A program made the position numbers and the translations under genes. From DSNY01 sp040752195 (GTDB taxonomy: Bacteria > Pseudomonadota > Gammaproteobacteria > Burkholderiales > Burkholderiaceae_F): DNA of 64,000 nt. The stretch lies in assembly GCA_040752195.1 (NCBI GenBank), contig JBFMFC010000001.1, positions 122,647 to 186,646 of the forward strand, written 5' to 3'. Shown here one piece after another: positions 61,601 to 64,000 of this stretch (the first letter of the stretch is position 1; each line of letters starts with the position of its first letter). The notes beneath the pieces are model-generated. The model saw only the letters and a program-made list of their open reading frames with translations. It had not been told where the DNA came from and did no database searches.

Positions 61601-61858
61601 CGAGTACGAACGCGAGGTCAGCGCGCGCAATCCGCTGACGGTGTTGACCGCTTCCTCGATCTTGCGAGTGACCTCGGACTCGACGCTCTCGGGCGACGCG
61701 CCCGGATAGTCGGTCTGCACGACGACGACCGGGAACGTCACGTCCGGAAACTGATCGACCGGCAGCCGCTGTACCGAAAACAGCCCCAGCACGACGAACG
61801 CGGCCATCATCATGGTCGCGAGCCAGGGATTGCCGATGCTCAGGCGCGTGAACCACAT
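58679..61858 (-). CDS. RND efflux pump inner-membrane permease (HAE1 family)
   Basis: A 1059-residue RND transporter with 12 membrane segments and two large periplasmic loops. N-terminal STRLSIGNPWLATMMM-like region, the FPDVTFPVVVVQTDYPGASP block, SLSIGLLIDDAIVVREN with the paired Asp in segment 4 for proton movement, and MLMGLVTKNAILLVDFANQA match the family. The HAE1 class includes exporters of drugs and lipophilic compounds, and some hopanoid exporters. It forms an operon with the MFP and TetR genes; a likely TolC partner lies nearby at 56176. Confidence 0.94.
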   Translation of the reverse strand: MWFTRLSIGNPWLATMMMAAFVVLGLFSVQRLPVDQFPDVTFPVVVVQTDYPGASPESVESEVTRKIEEAVNTVSGLRALTSRSYSGTSLVVAEFELAVDPATATQDVREKVAAIRATFRREVKEPKITRFDPADRPIVSIAMTSTGTRSLRELTTLADQIVKKRIENVRGVGQVNLVGGVKREIQIYLNPVQLEALAIGVDQVIAAVRGENQELPVGALRSAAQERVVQIQARARTPDDFKRIVVARRGGQPVYLSQVAAVVDGQQEQESAALVNGRETLALDVLKAQGQNTIDVVDSIRKAATAVQRELPPDVQLEVVKDSSTPIRTAVSNVARTMIEGGLLTILIVFLFIGSWRSTVITGLTLPISVIGTFLVMYAFGFTLNMLTLMALSLSIGLLIDDAIVVRENIVRHGALGKPPREAALVGTQEIGLAVLATTLSIVAVFLPVGFMGGIIGRFFHQFGITVVAAVLISLLVSFTLDPMLSSVWYDPAVHGVKPRGRWFGWLGWLLDRFERATARLGEIYHVLLEWALAHRGKTLAIAITVFVGSFALVPLLGTEFVPQADFGESQVNFRTPEGSSLEATVAKARQVDAALRELPEVLYTYATINTGAVQAKNAATVYVKLKPRAERSRNQAQLAQPMRERLARIAGIEVTHVGVMDPVAQRKILVVSLQGPDLKQLARYNDEALRRLARIPGLVDLDSSLRPARPTVDLVIDRDLAGDLGVGVERIGAALRPLLAGDETTTWRGPDDENYNVMVRLPPGQRATNADLERLTITSSHVNADGSPKVVALRQIVDLVPTLGASQINRRDLTREVELTANVYGRSAGDVSRDIQKALAGIDWKPGYRFVMGGSTRDMAESFGYAVSALVMAIAFIYMILASQFRSFLQPIAIMSSLPLTLIGVFLALLAFGSTLNIFSIIGFIMLMGLVTKNAILLVDFANQARAGNVYENAGNAPLARTEALLEAARVRLRPILMTTLAMIFGMIPLALGLTEGSEQRAPMGQAVIGGIVTSSLLTLVVVPVIYSYLDDFAQWAARRRAGGAAVAARAPAAKLDD

Positions 61859-61885
61859 GGCGTCGTTCTTCCGGCGCGGGCGGCG

Positions 61886-63022
61886 TCAGCGCGCCGCCGC
61901 GGCGGGAGCCTGCGCGACCTTGACCGCGCCGCCGATCGGCAGCCGCGCGTCGAACTGACGGACGACCTGCGTGCCGGGCGCCAGCCCGTTGCGAATTTCG
62001 ATCGCGTCGTCGAGTCCCGCGGCGCTGCCGCGCATGCCGAGCGCGACCGGCACCTGCGCCAGCTTGCCGTCGACCACCGCGAGCACGGCCGCGCGGCCGG
62101 CTTCTTCGCGCACCGCGGAAAACGGCACCGCCAACACCGGGGCGCTTCGTCCGAGCACGAGTCGGCCGTGCGCGAACATCCCGGCACGGATCGGCGAGTC
62201 GGCCCGCTCGACCGCGATGTAGACCAGCACCGAGCGCGAGCCCGGCGCGGTGGCCGGGTTAATGCGAACCACCTTGCCCGTGTAAGTGCGCTCGATGCCT
62301 TCGGGGCGGAACTCGGTGCGCGTGCCGACGGCGACTTGCGCGATGTCGTCGGCCGGAATCGCCGCCTCCAGTTCGATCGAGGACAGATCGACCAGCGACA
62401 GCACGCGCCCGTCGACCGGAAGCTTTTCGCCCGGCTGCGCGAAGCGCTCGGCCACGATGCCGGCCATCGGCGCGCGGATCTCGGTGTCGGCAAGCGCCTT
62501 GCGGGCGAGCTCGAGCGCGGCCGCCGCCGCATCGCGGTTGCCGCGCGCGGCCTCCAGTGCCGACTGCGCGCTGTCGAAAGCCGTCTGCGAGATGAAGCCC
62601 TTGGCGAGCAACTGCGCGTAGTTCTCGCGCGTCTTGGCCGCGATGTCGAGCTGTGCCTGCGCGGCGGCGAGCGCGGCCTGCTCGCGCCGGACGCGCAACT
62701 CGTACTCGGTCGGATCGATTCGCGCGACGAGCTGTCCGGCGCGCACGCTCTCGCCCTCGCGCACCGCGAGCTGGACGAGATCGCCGGCGACCCTGGTTTT
62801 CACGAGGGTCTGGTTTGCCGCTTTCAACGTGCCGGTCAGCGGCAGCGTGCGCTCGAGCACGAGCGGCTGCGCGGTCCACAGCTCGGCGGCGAGGAACTCG
62901 ACCGCCGGCGCGGCGGTCATCGACTGCGCTACCGGCGCCGCGGGCCGGCGCAGCGCCACCGCGGCGGCCACACCGCCGACGGCGGCCAGCGCGACGACGG
63001 CGAACAGCGTGCGGCGCTTCAT
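61886..63022 (-). CDS. RND efflux periplasmic adaptor (membrane fusion protein)
   Basis: A 378-residue membrane fusion protein anchored by an N-terminal hydrophobic helix (residues 5-24; no lipobox). It has the lipoyl-type halves (VKTRVAGDLVQLAVREGESV and IRAPMAGIVAERFAQPGEKL), between them a coiled-coil hairpin (LAAAQAQLDIAAKTRENYAQ and following), then beta-barrel VAVGTRTEFRPEG. It connects the permease at 58679 with an outer-membrane channel. The ATG overlaps the TetR stop by 4 bp. Confidence 0.93.
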   Translation of the reverse strand: MKRRTLFAVVALAAVGGVAAAVALRRPAAPVAQSMTAAPAVEFLAAELWTAQPLVLERTLPLTGTLKAANQTLVKTRVAGDLVQLAVREGESVRAGQLVARIDPTEYELRVRREQAALAAAQAQLDIAAKTRENYAQLLAKGFISQTAFDSAQSALEAARGNRDAAAAALELARKALADTEIRAPMAGIVAERFAQPGEKLPVDGRVLSLVDLSSIELEAAIPADDIAQVAVGTRTEFRPEGIERTYTGKVVRINPATAPGSRSVLVYIAVERADSPIRAGMFAHGRLVLGRSAPVLAVPFSAVREEAGRAAVLAVVDGKLAQVPVALGMRGSAAGLDDAIEIRNGLAPGTQVVRQFDARLPIGGAVKVAQAPAAAAR

Positions 63023-63705
63023 CGGGCCGTCCTGCGCCGCGCGCCCGCGCGGCGTGCGGGCGCCGCATCTCTGCGCAGTGCTCGCAGCACGTTGTCGACG
63101 TGGGTCGCGACGTAGCGCTGCGGATCGACCGGCTGGTTGCCGCAGGGGCCGAGCGAATGCCGCCACAGCAGCAGCATCACCAGCGGAGCGATCATCACGC
63201 GGACGAAGGTGTCCGAATCGACCTTGCGGAACTCGCCCCGCCGCATGCCGCGTTCGAGCACGCCGGCGAGCAGCCGGTGCGCGGGATCGATCACCTCGTC
63301 GACGTAGAAGCGGGCGATTTCCGGGAAGTTGCCGCTCTCGCTGATCACCAGCTTGGGGATTCCGCTGGCGGGCGTGTCGCCGATGCGGCGCCACAACTCG
63401 CGCAGCAGGTACGCGAGCAGATCGGCGGTGTCGCCCGCGTAGCTGCGCACGAGCTGTTGCGCTTCGGCGATGTTGCGGACGATGTTCTCGCGTACGACCG
63501 CCTTGAACAGCTCTTCCTTGTTCGCGAAGTACAGGTACAGCGTGCCCTTGGAGACGCCGGCGCGCGCGGCGACGTCGTCGAGCCGCGTCCCCGCGTAGCC
63601 CTTTTCGACGAATAGCGCGAGCGCCGCCGCCAGCAGTTCCAACGGGCGCGCCTGTTTGCGTCTTACCCAGCGCGGCTGCGCCGCGGTCGTCTGAGCCGTC
63701 GCCAT
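63019..63705 (-). CDS. TetR/AcrR-family repressor of the RND operon
   Basis: A 228-residue regulator with a helix-turn-helix at residues about 30-58 (ALFVEKGYAGTRLDDVAARAGVSKGTLYLYF) and a divergent ligand-binding C-terminal part with YRPDPAHR-like DPAHRLLAGVLERGMRRGEF. It is the first gene of its operon; the promoter and a 14-bp palindrome upstream (63829-63848) suggest self-regulation, together with the pump. ATG at 63705 is chosen; earlier frame is not protein-like. Confidence 0.92.
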   Translation of the reverse strand: MATAQTTAAQPRWVRRKQARPLELLAAALALFVEKGYAGTRLDDVAARAGVSKGTLYLYFANKEELFKAVVRENIVRNIAEAQQLVRSYAGDTADLLAYLLRELWRRIGDTPASGIPKLVISESGNFPEIARFYVDEVIDPAHRLLAGVLERGMRRGEFRKVDSDTFVRVMIAPLVMLLLWRHSLGPCGNQPVDPQRYVATHVDNVLRALRRDAAPARRAGARRRTAR

Positions 63706-63828
63706 CGAGCCGAGTGCGCGAAGAAGATGCCCGCGGGACGCAGCGACCCGACCGGAGGAGGAGTCAGGACGGAGGGAGGGGCCGCCGCGCCCGCGGAGCA
63801 ATCGATGATTCAGGGTCGGTCGTAACTA

Positions 63829-63842
63829 ACTGACCGGTCAGT
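63829..63842. promoter_or_regulatory. Palindromic TetR-type operator
   Basis: Perfect 14-bp palindrome ACTGACCGGTCAGT, adjacent to the -10 box of the TetR-RND operon promoter. The sequence is of the kind bound by TetR/AcrR repressors of the TTGACNGGTCA type. Position and symmetry suggest that the regulator at 63019-63705 binds here and blocks transcription. Confidence 0.8.
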
Positions 63843-63872
63843 AATGTAGGGCCGACGGTGGCCGCCGGTCAA
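63843..63872 (-). promoter_or_regulatory. Sigma-70-like promoter of the TetR-RND operon
   Basis: On the minus strand a -35 box TTGACC (63872-63867), an 18-bp spacer and a -10 box TACATT (63848-63843) read towards tetR, and the palindromic operator begins directly after the -10 box. The arrangement is typical of a repressible promoter. The 5' untranslated region would be about 130 nt. Confidence 0.62.
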
Positions 63873-64000
63873 GAGAGGTGGCTCCGTTTGTTTGAACACG
63901 ATCCGGGCTGAGATAAGTGGATCGGCTGCGGTTTGAAGTTGCTCGAACTGCCGCGAGGCAGCCTTGTCCACAGGGCCTGGTTGTGGTCAACGCGCTGGCC
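63873..64000. other. Window end without a supported gene
   Basis: About 130 bp upstream of the TetR-RND promoter. No coding frame or structure can be supported; it may belong to the start or end of a gene lying outside the window. Confidence 0.3.

Noticed and set aside
59513..63115. A 1200-codon open frame on the plus strand across the RND genes
   Set aside because: It is antisense to two well-supported genes on the minus strand, its composition (Arg, Asp, His, Ala rich, no domains) is that of a high-GC shadow frame, and no homologous motif is seen.
1..64000. tRNA, rRNA, CRISPR arrays, prophage or insertion-sequence genes
   Set aside because: None was seen on reading both strands; no cloverleaf, regular spacer array, integrase or transposase could be supported.

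Overview
The window is GC-rich DNA from a Gram-negative bacterium, most likely a betaproteobacterium of the Burkholderiales type. Evidence for this is the complete ADP-heptose pathway with HldE split into separate kinase and adenylyltransferase genes, the waaC-waaA pair facing a tolC / rhodanese / pcm block, and the ApaH variant with a GDLQG motif. No rRNA, tRNA, CRISPR array, integrase or insertion-sequence transposase was seen. Nearly all of the 64 kb is one surface-glycan island.

Layout: 1-5.8 kb holds apaH and the ADP-heptose genes (rfaE2, gmhB, hldD, rfaE1, gmhA), interrupted by a VapBC-type toxin-antitoxin pair and a Uma2-family nuclease gene. 6-16 kb (minus strand) holds two polyprenyl-phosphate sugar-phosphate transferases, a GT4 glycosyltransferase, a heparinase-like protein, a bi-domain oxidoreductase and an AsnB-type amidotransferase. 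16.3-29 kb (plus strand) is an O-antigen operon: a Wzz-like protein, WbpB, WbpD, WbpE, Wzx, a candidate Wzy, a GT4, a methyltransferase, WbpG, HisH2, HisF2 and a frameshifted WbpK/WbpV-like gene. 29-34 kb (minus strand) holds WbpM, WbpL, WbpV and a GT2. The 16-33 kb block follows the Pseudomonas aeruginosa O5 plan (wzz first, an amidino-uronate module in the middle, wbpK/V-wbpL-wbpM last) and should build a repeat unit containing an acetamidino uronic acid and QuiNAc or FucNAc.

34-48 kb is a second glycan cluster: pseB, pseC, an aldo/keto reductase, an SpsF-like nucleotidyltransferase, a class III aminotransferase, a PseG-acetyltransferase fusion, pseI, a UDP-xylose synthase, a capsule-type glycosyltransferase, a second flippase, two methyltransferases and a PhyH-type dioxygenase. 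It points to pseudaminic acid or a relative with extra tailoring. 48-54 kb supplies precursors (galU, pgi, manC, manB), 54-56 kb holds the LPS core genes waaC and waaA, and 56-63.7 kb holds a TolC-type outer-membrane protein, a rhodanese, a pcm-family methyltransferase and a TetR-controlled RND efflux pump with a visible promoter and operator.

The most unusual structural feature is a short dispersed repeat (GGGGTCAGACACC and its inverted partner, two 15-bp arms around a 12-nt spacer). It occurs four times and is always fused to a coding sequence: it supplies the hldD stop codon, the rfaE1 start codon and N-terminus, and in-frame internal peptides of Pgi and WaaA.
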